Source: Eledone cirrhosa (taxonomy: Eukaryota > Mollusca > Cephalopoda > Octopoda > Eledonidae). From it: a stretch of DNA of 64,000 bases. This document shows positions 15,801 through 27,385 of this stretch, one piece after another. The stretch is taken from contig OZ024759.1 in the NCBI GenBank assembly GCA_964016885.1, positions 6,214,933 to 6,278,932 of the forward strand, read 5' to 3'. The translations under genes and the position numbers were made by a program. Position 1 is the stretch's first letter. Every line of letters begins with the position of its first letter. The notes under the pieces are model-generated. The model did not search any database, was not told the DNA's origin, and saw only the letters and a program-made list of their open reading frames with translations.

Positions 15801-18400
15801 TAAATATTCACAACAATCTGTCCACCAGTAAAGATACTATAAACATTTAGTACAAAACAACACTGACTACATCACAAAGTCTTTACTGTAATACTGTAAA
15901 TATTCACAATAATCTGTCTACCAGTAAAGATACTATAAACATTTAGTACAAAACAACACTATGACTACATCACATTAAATATTAAAGTCTTTACTGTAAT
16001 ACTGTAAATGTTCACAACAATCTGTCCACTAGTAAAGATACTATAAACGTTTAGTACAAAACAACACTATGACTACATCACATTAAATATTAAAGTCTTT
16101 ACTGTAATACTTTAAATATTCACAACAATCTGTCCACCAGTTAAGATACTATAAACATTTAGTACAAAACAACACTATGACTACATCACATTAAATATTA
16201 AAGTCTTTACTGTAATACTATAAATATTCACAACAATCTGTCTACTAGTAAAGATACTATAAACATTTAGTACAAAACAATACTATGACTACATCACATT
16301 AAATATTAAAGTCTTTACTGTAATACTGTAAATATTCACAACAATATGTCCACCAGTAAAGATACTATAAACATTTAGTACAAAACAACACTATGACTAC
16401 ATCACAAAGTCTTTACTGTAATACTGTAAATATTCACAATAATCTGCCTACCAGTAAAGATACTATAAACATTTAGTACAAAACAACACTATGACTACAT
16501 CACATTAAATATTAAAGTCTTTACTGTAATACTGTAAATGTTCACAACAATCTGTCCACTAGTAAAGATACTATAAACGTTTAGTACAAAACAACACTAT
16601 GACTACATCACATTAAATATTAAAGTCTTTACTGTAATACTGTAAATATTCACAATAATCTGTCTACTAGTAAAGATACTATAAACATTTAGTACAAAAG
16701 AATACTATGACTACATCACATTAAATATTAAAGTCTTTACTGTAATACTGTAAATATTCACAACAATCTGTCCACCAGTAAAGATACTATAAACATTTAG
16801 TACAAAACAACACTGACTACATCACATTAAATATTAAAGTATTTACTGTAATACTGTAAATATTCACAACAATCTGTCCACCAGTAAAGATACTATAAAC
16901 ATTTAGTACAAAACAACACTATGACTACATCACATTAAATATTAAAGACTTTACTGTAATACTGTAAATGTTCACAACAATCTGTCCACCAGTAAAGATA
17001 CTATAAACATTTAGTACAAAACAACACTATGACTACATCACATTAAATATTAAAGTCTTTACTGTAATACTATAAATATTCACAACAATCTGTCTACTAG
17101 TAAAGATACTATAAACATTTAGTACAAAACAATACCATGACTACATCACATTAAATATTAAAGTCTTTACTGTAATACTGTAAATATTCACAACAATCTG
17201 TCCACCAGTAAAGATACTATAAACATTTAGTACAAAACAACACTATGACTACATCACAAAGTCTTTACTGTAATACTGTAAATATTCACAATAATCTGTC
17301 TACCAGTAAAGATACTATAAACATTTAGTACAAAACAACACTATGACTACATCACATTAAATATTAAAGTCTTTACTGTAATACTGTAAATGTTCACAAC
17401 AATCTGTCCACTAGTAAAGATACTATAAACGTTTAGTACAAAACAACACTATGACTACATCACATTAAATATTAAAGTCTTTACTGTAATACTGTAAATG
17501 TTCACAACAATCTGTCCACTAGTAAAGATACTATAAACGTTTAGTACAAAACAACACTATGACTACATCACATTAAATATTAAAGTCTTTACTGTAATAC
17601 TGTAAATATTCACAACAATCTGTCCACCAGTTAAGATACTATAAACATTTAGTACAAAACAACACTATGACTACATCACATTAAATATTAAAGTCTTTAC
17701 TGTAATACTGTAAATATTCACAACAATCTGTCCACCAGTAAAGATACTATAAACATTTAGTACAAAAGAATACTATGACTACATCACATTAAATATTAAA
17801 GTCTTTACTGTAATACTGTAAATGTTCACAACAATTTGTCTACCAGTAAAGATACTATCAACATTTAGTACAAAACAACACTATGACTACATCACATTAA
17901 ATATTAAAGTCTTTACTGTAATACTGTAAATATTCACAACAATCTGTCTACTAGTAAAGATACTATAAACATTTAGTACAAAAGAATACTGTGACTACAT
18001 CACATTAAATATTAAAGTCTTTACTGTAATACTGTAAATATTCACAACAATCTGTCCACCAGTAAAGATACTATAAACATTTAGTACCAAACAACACTAT
18101 GACTACATCACATTAAATATTAAAGTCTTTACTGTAATACTATAAATTTCCACAACAATCTGTCTACCAGTAAAGATACTACAAAGATTTAGTACAAAAC
18201 AACACTATGACTACATCACATTAAATATTAAAGTCTTTATTGTAATACTGTAAATGTTCACAACAATCTGTCCACTAGTAAAGATACTATAAACGTTTAG
18301 TACAAAACAACACTATGACTATATCACATTAAATATTAAAGTCTTTACTGTAATACTATAAATATTCACAACAATCTGTCCACCAGTTAAGATACTATAA
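12880..18400. repeat. Higher-order segmental copy B of the satellite (paired with 4040-9660)
   Basis: This is the partner of the segment at 4040-9660. It has the same order of diagnostic variants but is about 102 bp shorter. One difference is the absence of a 98-bp short monomer (CATCACAAAGTC type) that copy A has near 5871. The other is the absence of a 4-bp insertion that copy A has near 8787. The 98-bp difference equals exactly one short monomer, which points to unequal exchange in register. Confidence 0.9.
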
Positions 18401-19199
18401 ACATTTAGTACAAAACAACACTATGACTACATCACATTAAATATTAAAGTCTTTACTGTAATACTGTAAATATTCACAACAATCTGTCCACCAGTAAAGA
18501 TACTATAAACATTTAGTACAAAACAACACTGACTACATCACATTAAATATTGAAGTCTTTATTGTAATACTGTAAATATTCACAACAATCTGTCCACCAG
18601 TAAAGATACTATAAACATTTAGTACAAAACAATACTATGACTACATCACATTAAATATTAAAGTCTTTACTGTAATACTGTAAATATTCACAACAATCTG
18701 TCCACCAGTAAAGATACTATCAACATTTAGTACAAAACAACACTATGACTACATCACATTAAATATTAAAGTCTTTACTGTAATACTATAAATATTCACA
18801 ACAATCTGTCTACTAGTAAAGATACTATAAACATTTAGTACAAAACAATACTATGACTACATCACATTAAATATTAAAGTCTTTACTGTAATACTGTAAA
18901 TATTCACAACAATATGTCCACCAGTAAAGATACTATAAACATTTAGTACAAAACAACACTATGACTACATCACAAAGTCTTTACTGTAATACTGTAAATA
19001 TTCACAATAATCTGCCTACCAGTAAAGATACTATAAACATTTAGTACAAAACAACACTATGACTACATCACATTAAATATTAAAGTCTTTACTGTAATAC
19101 TGTAAATGTTCACAACAATCTGTCCACTAGTAAAGATACTATAAACGTTTAGTACAAAACAACACTATGACTACATCACATTAAATATTAAAGTCTTTA

Positions 19200-21085
19200 C
19201 TGTAATACTGTAAATATTCACAACAATCTGTCTACTAGTAAAGATACTATAAACATTTAGTACAAAACAATACTGTGACTACATCACATTAAATATTAAA
19301 GTCTTTACTGTAATACTGTAAATGTTCACAACAATCTGTCCACCAGTAAAGATACTATAAACATTTAGTACAAAACAACACTATGACTACATCACATTAA
19401 ATATTAAAGTCTTTACTGTAATACTATAAATTTTCACAACAATCTGTCTACTAGTAAAGATACGATAAACATTTAGTACAAAACAACACTATGAATACAT
19501 CACATTAAATATTACAGTCTTTACTGTAATACTGTAAATGTTCACAACAATCTGTCTACCAGTAAAGATACTATCAACATTTAGTACAAAACAACACTAT
19601 GACTACATCACATTAAATATTAAAGTCTTTACTGTAATACTGTAAATATTCACAACAATCTGTCCACCAGTAAAGATACTATAAACATTTAGTACAAAAC
19701 AACACTATGACTACATCACATTAAATATTAAAGTCTTTACTGTAATACTGTAAATATTCACAACAATCTGTCCACCAGTAAAGATACTATAAACATTTAG
19801 TACAAAACAACACTATGACTACATCACATTAAATATTACAGTCTTTACTGTAATACTGTAAATGTTCACAACAATCTGTCTACCAGTAAAGATACTATAA
19901 ACATTTAGTACAAAACAACACTATGACTACATCACATTCAATATTAATGTCTTTACTGTAATACTGTAAATGTTCACAACAATCTGTCCACCAGTAAAGA
20001 TACTATAAACATTTAGTACAAAACAACACTATGACTACATCACATTAAATATTAAAGTCTTTACTGTAATACTATAAATTTTCACAACCATCTGTATACT
20101 AGTAAAGATACTATAAACATTTAGTACAAAACAACACTATGACTACATCACATTAAATATTAAAGTCTTTACTGTAATACTGTAAATATTCACAACAATC
20201 TGTCCACCAGTAAAGATACTATAAACATTTAGTACAAAACAACACTATGACTACATCACATTAAATATTACAGTCTTTACTGTAATACTGTAAATGTTCA
20301 CAACAATCTGTCTACCAGTAAAGATACTATAAACGTTTAGTACAAAACAACACTATGACTACATCACATTCAATATTAAAGTCTTTACTGTAATACTATA
20401 AATTTACACAACAATCTGTCCACTAGTAAAGATACTATAAACATTTAGTACAAAACAACACTATGACTACATCACATTAAATATTAAAGTCTTTACTGTA
20501 ATACTATAAATTTCCACAACAATCTGTCTACCAGTAAAGATACTATAAACATTTAGTACAAAACAACACTATGACTACATCACATTAAATATTAACGTCT
20601 TTACTGTAAATGTTCACAACAATCTGTCCACCAGTAAAGATACTATAAACATTTAGTACAAAACAATACTATGACTACATCACATTAAATATTTAAGTCT
20701 TTACTGTAATACTGTAAATATTCACAACAATCTGTCTACCAGTAAAGATACTATAAACATTTAGTACAAAACAACACTATGACTACATCACATTAAATAT
20801 TAAAGACTTTACTGTAATACTGTAAATATTCACAACAATCTGTCTACCAGTAAAGATACTATAAACATTTAGTACAAAACAACTCTATGACTATATCACA
20901 TTAAATATTAAAGTCTTTACTGTAATACTGTAAATGTTCACAACAATCTGTCCACTAGTAAAGATACTATAAACATTTAGTACAAAACAACACTATGACT
21001 ACATCACATTAAATATTAAAGTCTTTACTGTAATACTATAAATTTTCACAACAATCTGTCTACCAGTTAAGATACTATAAACATC
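19200..21085. repeat. Diverged right-hand edge of the satellite
   Basis: Monomers here carry many private changes absent from the interior. Examples are TACGATAAAC near 19463, ATGAATACATC near 19491, ATTACAGTC near 19511, 19835 and 20268, AATTTTCACAACCATCTG near 20077, AATTTACACAAC near 20400, AACTCTATG near 20881 and TATTTAAGTC near 20690. The interior instead consists of a limited set of near-identical monomers. Decay at array edges with a homogenised core is the usual satellite pattern, and it marks this as a true array boundary rather than an assembly break. Confidence 0.8.
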
Positions 21086-21156
21086 TGAATTAACAAACCA
21101 GTTTTTAAATATTTTCTACTAAATCATTACATATTTCTACAGAAATCTTTTGTAAT

Positions 21157-21458
21157 TTAACCCTTCACATTTACATTACTCTATATTTACTATTATATTT
21201 TCACAGTAAATGTTTTATCTCATATAAAATTGAATCTATGAGATTTTGATACTATCTATTTTGAGAACAATACCTGAACATAAGTATGAGTGGCCGGTTA
21301 CAGCCGGTTGGAACAGAAAGAGGTGAGAGAATTCTGGCCGGGTATGGCCTGTTAAGGTTCTTCTTTAAAAGCATGTAGGAAGATTTTAATTTAAATTGGA
21401 AACCCTTACTTGATAGAACCAGAGCTGGTTTTGGCCGGGTTAGTAACAAAAGGGTTAA
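21157..21458. mobile_element. Probable piggyBac-like MITE (TTAA-flanked)
   Basis: A perfect 9-bp inverted repeat, TTAACCCTT at 21157-21165 and AAGGGTTAA at 21450-21458, bounds a 302-bp block. TTAA followed by CCC is the hallmark of piggyBac-superfamily insertions (TTAA target duplication, CCC-starting termini). Similarity between the two ends fades after CCCTT, so the element is old or the pairing is partly fortuitous. The inner right half contains GGCCGGTT and GGCCGGGT motifs, and part of it recurs at about 31345-31395. There is no transposase frame. The family assignment is inferred from termini alone. Confidence 0.5.
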
Positions 21459-21520
21459 ACAATGACAGTTGTATTTGGTAAATAACATTATTACTTCAGT
21501 TCTGTGTTAGTTCAAAAATA

Positions 21521-21544
21521 ATTTTACTGTGTGTTGTATTTCAG
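21521..21544 (+). other. Splice acceptor of the ANAPC1 terminal exon
   Basis: A T-rich tract leads to TTGTATTTCAG, with the AG at 21543-21544. Protein similarity to APC1 begins immediately after it. The exon starts with two bases (GA) of a split codon, so the intron is phase 1. There is no ATG nearby, and an in-frame TAG lies at 21508. Together these say the frame is entered by splicing and not by translation initiation. Confidence 0.85.
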
Positions 21545-24500
21545 GAGAACTCCAAGAGGGAATCTGTGTCTTGGAGTCTACTACGGCATCTGTGTTTACC
21601 AGCCGAGGCGAAGAATACAACGTCGCTTTGCCGTTCCAGGTCACAAAATCTTGGGTTATCAAGAATGGGCTACTGTTTGAACGTTCACTGTCGTCGTCAG
21701 AAATTGTCCCTACGGTCACACGCAATGCCCCCAACCACTCAGTTGTGTTCAGTATGTTACACCCCCTCAACGACATTGCCCCTGTCATTCACGGCCCCAA
21801 CAACACCACACAGAACAAGGTTAGTTACTTCACTGACACTGCTCAAAGCATTGTTTTCAGCTGTGTTGAGCCGTCCATCTTACTTGTGTACGACAACACC
21901 ACCGGACTACACTGCGTGTGGAAGGTCCGTCGTGTTAAACCCGAGGAAAGTAACTTCTTGTTTGAAACCTGCAATATGCCCAGCATGTGTCACCTTAACA
22001 GTTCCTTACTGAATTCATCTCACAACCAGTCTAAGGTTAGCAGTATTTCCTCCAACATGTCCATGTTTCAGAATTTCTCCAACAGAACCTTTAGCTCTCC
22101 ATCTTGTTCCGTAAGTCCGAATGTAAGTAACCACTTAACATCGTCCGGCAATTCAGGAAGTCGTACACAGTCTCCAGCTTTTGCATCTTCCAGTCAGTCT
22201 CGGCCATTCTATAGCCTCAACACACAGTCACGGTCCTCCATGACCTTCATGCGTTCCCCGCCAATCAGCCACCAGAGTTTCTCAGTGATGTCCGAAAACA
22301 TGAACTACCGTATTGAGCCGGTCAATCCTGACATATGTCTGGACCACATCTGGACAGAGTCGGCTACATCAAATCGCGAAGAGTTTGTTGGGAAAGCCAG
22401 CAAAGCATTCATAGCTAAAGACCTGTGTCAGCAGAATTACCTGTGTTACCTGATACCACAGCGACAACACCTACGTTGTGTGAAGTTTGAGAAGAGCAAT
22501 GACAACTGCCAGCTGATATTTGGTTCAGTTTGTACAATACCCGCCAAGGATGCACTCCCAGTTGAATCACTAAACTTAACTGTAGTGTTAGATTTATCTG
22601 GCAGTCTCATCATATACAGTGGAACGACTAAAATTAACAAACTGTTTGTGCCGACTTTACCAATAGGGATTGGGCCAATGACTGCTGCTCCCTCCCTCAC
22701 TCCGCATAACTTGCTCCGGGCCACGAGTTTGATCACATCGAGTCGACCATCAAACACAAACGAAATATCTTTCGAAGATCAACTATCTCATATTTCCCCT
22801 GTGATAAGATCGCCGAATATGAACGAGAACTGCGTCTTGGAGAATTCTTCAAGAAACTCTGAGATTTTCTTTCAAGACAACTTGGTCGATTCCATTCGAG
22901 ACAACACCCTCTCGCGCTTCACCATAGAAACCACTGATGGCTCCCTGTTGCGTACATCATTGCCGCCACTCACTCAGTCAACAGGAATTCAAAGCTGTCT
23001 GGAAGCTTTGCGTTACATCTTGCCTAAAGATTGTGCTATGAAGATGCTGTCTCGCTGGTATACGACGCGTAACGTCACTAGTGGCTTTGACAACCAATCG
23101 GAGTGGGTCGTATTCTCTCACTTTCTCCTTGGACAGATGGGTTTCGATACCAGTCACCTTCCACTGACACACGAAAACAAATTTAACAATGCAACATCTC
23201 CGGTGGTTGAAGTGAAACGAGCAAAACCATCAAACCAGGGTTGCAAGGACGATTGGGAATATCTGCTGAAATCTGAACACCACCATTTCACGTCAAAGTA
23301 CTTTGATTCTGCTCTTGGCTTCTCACCTGAAGAGGTGCCCAGCATGCATTTCCCAAAGCCATGTACTGTAAACCCATCAGCTCCTCTCTTCTCTTACATA
23401 CCAAGTATTCTCTTCTCATTGCATTTGGTTTATGAAGAACTGAAGTTAAACACCTGCCTCTCCGCACAACTGGAGAATTTAGCCCTGATGCTCTTCTTTC
23501 TCGCTAATAACCTGAAACGGTTCCACTACATGGACAATTACTGTCGGGACTTTCCTCATCTCTTTAATCTGGTTGACGAAAACCACCAGATTCATCCTGA
23601 GCAATGGTCAAAGCTGCAGTTCACATCTATATTTACTGATGTTCCACCTAACATATATTTGTGGATTTCTAAGCTGCTCTCTGGACTGGAATCTCAACCA
23701 GTTCCATTCCTGCCAGACATTTGTAAACGGCTAGAAAACATCATCATATTGTATACCACTCTCGTTAATCCGAAGTGTGAAGTTTCCCATTACTTAAAAG
23801 AAATTCCAGTTTCTGGCTACCGAACTCCATCATCTCGACCAAAAGGGTTTTTGAGTGAGACTGAGAAAAGGTCGTTATCTATAGCGGAGAGTATTGTGTT
23901 ACTGATGACGAGGTTAGGGATCACGAAACGAGATCTGGAGTCTTACCCTGTTGGGGTCGTGTTACCATTACGAGAAGCTATACTGCAGTGTCGTTGGGCT
24001 CCTCCGTCTGATTGGCCAGAAGAAGCCTACATTCTGATTGGACGAAAAGACTTGTCCCGAATCAGTGCTTACTGTAAATGTCAGCCGGGTTCTTCATTGA
24101 ATGAGGGTCGTTACGTTAAAGAATGTCCGTCTCTCGGGAAATCTAATAAAGAAGATGACGATGGCATGGGTCACCTTGATGAGGAACTGTTGAAGTTACG
24201 CTTCAGTGAAGATCTCCGGGTCCAAGAAGTACGTCACATGCTGCAGTCGTCACGCCCTGTTCGTATTTCACTGCTACAGAAACCAGAGGTGAGCGACCAC
24301 GAGTTTATAGAGGAGCAGGAACGTTACTTGTATGCTATCTGTACTAGGACTATGGCCTTACCTGTTGGTCGGGGTATGTTTACCTTGTCTAGTTTCCATC
24401 CTTTACCGACAGAGGCTCTCCCTATCCCTAAACTATGCCTGACTGGGAAAGCCCCGCCACGCAACACCACAGTCGACCTCTCTCATATTGAAACTCCATC

Positions 24501-26970
24501 TAACATGGCTACATGGCCCCACTTTCACAACGGTGTCGCTGCCGGGTTAAGGATTGCCAATTCCTCGCAGATAAATTCCACTTGGATAAACTACAACCGA
24601 CCTAAAACTTGTGATTTCACGACAGAATACGCCGGGTTCCTTATGGCCCTCGGTTTGAACGGTCACCTTGCCCACCTAGCCACACTTAACATCCACGAGT
24701 ACTTGAGCAAGGGTCAAGATATGACAACTATTGGGGTTTTGTTGGGACTAGCTGCCACAAAACGTGGGACCATGGATCAGGGAATAACAAAGATTCTCAG
24801 CATTCATGTACCTGCCCTTTTACCACCAACGTCCACTGAACTGAATATTTCTCACAATATCCAAGTGGCGGCCGTTTTAGGGGTTGGTCTTGTATATCAG
24901 GGCACGAGCCACCGTCATATTGCTGAAGTGCTACTGTCAGAGATTGGCCGACCACCTGGGCCTGAAATGGAGAACTGTACCAACCGGGAGTCATATGCCA
25001 CGGCTGCTGGTCTCGCCCTCGGTTTAGTCATGTTTGGCAAAGGAAGCGAAGCTGCTGGGCTGTCTGATTTAGGCATGGCAGACACCCTCTGTCATTTCAT
25101 GATTGGGGGTCACAAACGTCCGGTGACGGGGCCAAATCGGGAACGTTATCGGTCGCCGAGTTACCAAATCAAGGAAGGTGACAGTGTGAACGTAGATGTC
25201 ACCTCATCTGGCGCCACGTTGGCTCTCGGCATGCTCTACTTCAACACCAACAACACGGCCGTTGCAGATTGGCTGAAGGCACCTGACACGCAGTTCACAC
25301 TGGACCACGTCCGACCTGATTTCTTGATGCTGCGTACCTTATGTCATGGGTTAGTGTTGTGGGACTATGTACTTCCAACCACAACATGGATTGACAGTAA
25401 TTTACCTACGATTGTTCAGAGATATGGCTTCAAACGAGAGTCACATAGTCGTGACGAAGACAACATCGATTATGAGACAATGAGCCAAGCTTATTGTAAT
25501 ATTGTCGGAGGGGCTTGTATGGCAATGGGGTTGAAATTTGCAGGAACTGCTAATGCAGTAGCATACCAGACTCTGCTGGATTGCATGAAACGCTGCATGT
25601 ACTTGTTGCCGGTTCCTCCATTCTGCGAACAAGCTGGTAAAAGTACTGTTGAAAATTGTACAGTTGTTGTGCTTCTGTCCCTTGCAATGGTAATGGCAGG
25701 TACGGGAGATCTGGATGTGCTCCGTATAGCGAGGGCATTAAGGAAACGAGTTGGTCCTCAACATTCTTATGCCACCTATGGTTCTCATATGGCAGTCAGC
25801 ATGGCTATTGGTCTTCTCTTCTTAGGTGGGGGCCGATATTCTCTCAGTACAAAGCCAGAGGCCATTGCAGCTATGCTGTGTGCCTTCTTTCCAAAATTCC
25901 CCACTCACAGCATTGACAATCGCTATCATCTTCAGGCATTCCGCCATCTTTATGTCTTGGCAGCTGAGCCACGAGTCTTGATACCAGAGAATGTGATTTC
26001 ACGGCAGCCTTGTTACGTTCCAGTGGAAATTCGATTTAACGACACCAAGTTCTACAAAGATGTCTCGTACACTACGATGGCGCCGTGTCTCATTCCAGAG
26101 TTGAATTTATTGAAGGAAGTGAAGATCTTGGGACCTCGTTACTGGCCAATCAGGTTTGATGTTGACAAAAACTGGAAGACTCTAGAGCTGCTACTTAAAA
26201 ACAGCGGCGTTGTATATGTGAAGCAAAAAGCTGGCCATTTATCCTATAGCGAAGATCCAAAAGGTTACCATGGTCATTTAGCAAAGTCTTTAACAAATAA
26301 CGAATCCAGTTTTGAATCCACAAAACTCCACCCCAAATCAATCAAATCGTTCACATCGGACGCTCGGATATTGGCATTCTCCGAGTTTTTCCTGTTTAAA
26401 AATGAAAAAGAATGCGACAGGTTGGCCCCTGTTGTGTACAGCTGTGCCTTTAAAGAAAAACCAGAAGGAATCCCGACCCAAATGAACTTGGCCTATGAAG
26501 TGTGGCAGGCACAAATTAACAAAGCCCCCTTGGGACTTTGGCAGTTGAAGATTGTCTTGAACTATTATGGCAGTAAATACCAATTTAAAGCAAGCGAGGA
26601 CACAGAGAAGGTGCCACTTGTGGAGTTAGACTACGTCTTATCACTAAAGAACGAACTGGAAAAGTTCCTTGCAAACTGGGAGTCAAAGAACATGGACATT
26701 CTCTTAAAATACTTCCAAGAGAAGCTGTTGAAAGACGAACAGTGCGGACATTTGTCTGCGTTCATTCTCTGGTATGACATCCCCCATCCTCGTGAGTTGG
26801 CCAGTATCAGTGTGAAAGGGAAGCCGACACTCCCTGTGTTATGTAGCCAGCTTCCTCATTTACCTATGTCATCCATTATGAAATTACTGAATGCTTGGTG
26901 CATTAAGCAGACATTCAATGATAATAACAGCAGCCATTTTCCAGAGTTTTCCCTCCCTGTTGATCCTTAA
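21545..26970 (+). CDS. ANAPC1: Anaphase-promoting complex subunit 1 (APC1), terminal exon, 5' partial
   Basis: APC1 is the largest scaffold subunit of the APC/C ubiquitin ligase. It links the platform to the TPR lobe, and the complex marks cyclins and securin for degradation. Counting from the first full codon (21547) there are 1807 residues and a TAA stop. Residues 1-480 match the beta-propeller region, beginning about 150 residues into the human protein. A Ser-rich loop at 149-251 with four Ser-Pro sites corresponds to the autoinhibitory phospho-loop. A DDWEYLL block starts at 568, and the conserved RVQEVR through PPRNTTVDL block spans 891-978. PC (proteasome/cyclosome) repeats occupy about 1028-1476, ending near GGGRYSLST and NRYHLQAFRHLYVLAAEPR. 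The C-terminal domain follows. No frameshift or internal stop is seen, so the exon looks functional. The vertebrate gene is split into many exons, so a 5.4-kb intronless block suggests intron loss or retrogene origin. The N-terminus lies outside the window. Confidence 0.97.
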
Positions 26971-27170
26971 TATATATATATATATTACATAATGTGTCAA
27001 GAATATGTATGTATTTATTCATGTATGTATAAAGTGACTGCATAAAATGTGTTTGTGTATAAAAGATTTACGACTAAAGAAAAGCTCCATTTGTTTGTCT
27101 AACTATGACAGTCTTTTGTTAAATTTCTGAAGACAAGTTTAAGAGGTTTAAAGTTTTTTATCAATATATA
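26971..27170 (+). other. ANAPC1 3' UTR (proximal part)
   Basis: AT-rich non-coding sequence follows the stop codon directly and opens with a short (AT)n run at about 26971-26985. No canonical AATAAA occurs in this stretch; only weaker forms such as TATAAA near 27028 and 27058 are present. The true 3' end may therefore lie in the repeats further right, where AATAAA occurs at 27504, 27643 and 27677. Confidence 0.55.
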
Positions 27171-27385
27171 TCTACGTGGAGCCTGGTAGGCCCTGAGAAG
27201 TAGAGACCCTTGTAGTGGCAGCAGAAATGGCAGACAACTTCTGTGGGCCAGATGTTATTGTGTATCTCAGTGGCTTTATTTCCACTGCCATCTCTCACAT
27301 ATGACTTCAATCCAGAACCTTTTCGCTCTCATCGGAGGAATCCCTCCCTCATTGACCTCCTCCATTTTCTGTTATTTTGGTTTTG
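27171..27385. other. Unassigned sequence, probably old repeat
   Basis: This is moderate-GC sequence unlike the flanking AT-rich DNA. It includes phrases such as CTCAGTGGCTTTATTTCC and a pyrimidine-rich run near 27335-27370. It abuts the SINE body, so it may be the distal part of that element or an older insertion. An 81-codon plus-strand frame beginning at 27243 has no recognisable content. Confidence 0.35.

Larger units (their letters stand above)
1..21085. repeat. AT-rich 108-bp satellite array (left edge open)
   Basis: Head-to-tail monomers fill this interval without interruption; the first full monomer is 1-108 and the next starts at 109. About 195 monomers fit. Length variants recur: 108 bp (standard), 106 bp (loses 'TA' in ACTATGAC, for example the monomer starting at 109), 98 bp (10-bp deletion giving CATCACAAAGTC, for example near 575, 2075, 5029) and about 100 bp (8-bp deletion giving TTTACTGTAAATGTTC, for example near 2300, 3455). 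Diagnostic substitutions include CGTTTAG versus CATTTAG, ACTAGT versus ACCAGT, and GTTAAG versus GTAAAG. No open reading frame of note occurs. The array continues off the left edge and ends in a partial monomer at about 21085. Because the downstream exon needs coding sequence from further upstream, the array is probably intronic. The function is unknown. Confidence 0.98.
21086..21544 (+). other. 3' end of the ANAPC1 intron upstream of the large exon
   Basis: This is non-coding, AT-rich sequence between the last satellite monomer and the splice acceptor. It contains an apparent MITE (21157-21458). In the frame of the downstream exon a TAG stop lies at 21508-21510, so the exon frame cannot extend far to the left. 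The only in-frame start-like codon before the acceptor is GTG at 21529, which is not a credible eukaryotic initiator here. Minus-strand frames of 60-95 codons in this area have no recognisable content. Confidence 0.75.

Noticed and set aside
1..21085. CRISPR-like array
   Set aside because: Repeats are contiguous 108-bp monomers with no unique spacers, and the genome is eukaryotic. It is a satellite.
1..21085. Functional centromeric satellite
   Set aside because: Size and AT content would fit, but there is no CENP-B-box-like motif that I can see, and the array adjoins an intact gene exon. No chromatin data are available, so I make no claim.
21252..21488. 78-codon minus-strand frame in the intron
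   Set aside because: It lies in the apparent MITE and reads through its terminal region; no similarity to any protein was recognised.
21529..21544. GTG as the start codon of the APC1 frame
   Set aside because: GTG is not a normal initiator in animals, an in-frame TAG lies just upstream at 21508, the six codons fall within a clear splice-acceptor region, and similarity to APC1 starts after the AG.
21507..21788. Minus-strand 93-codon frame and the plus-strand 148-codon frame at 21566-22012
   Set aside because: Both overlap the APC1 coding exon in other phases and have no recognisable content; they are shadows.
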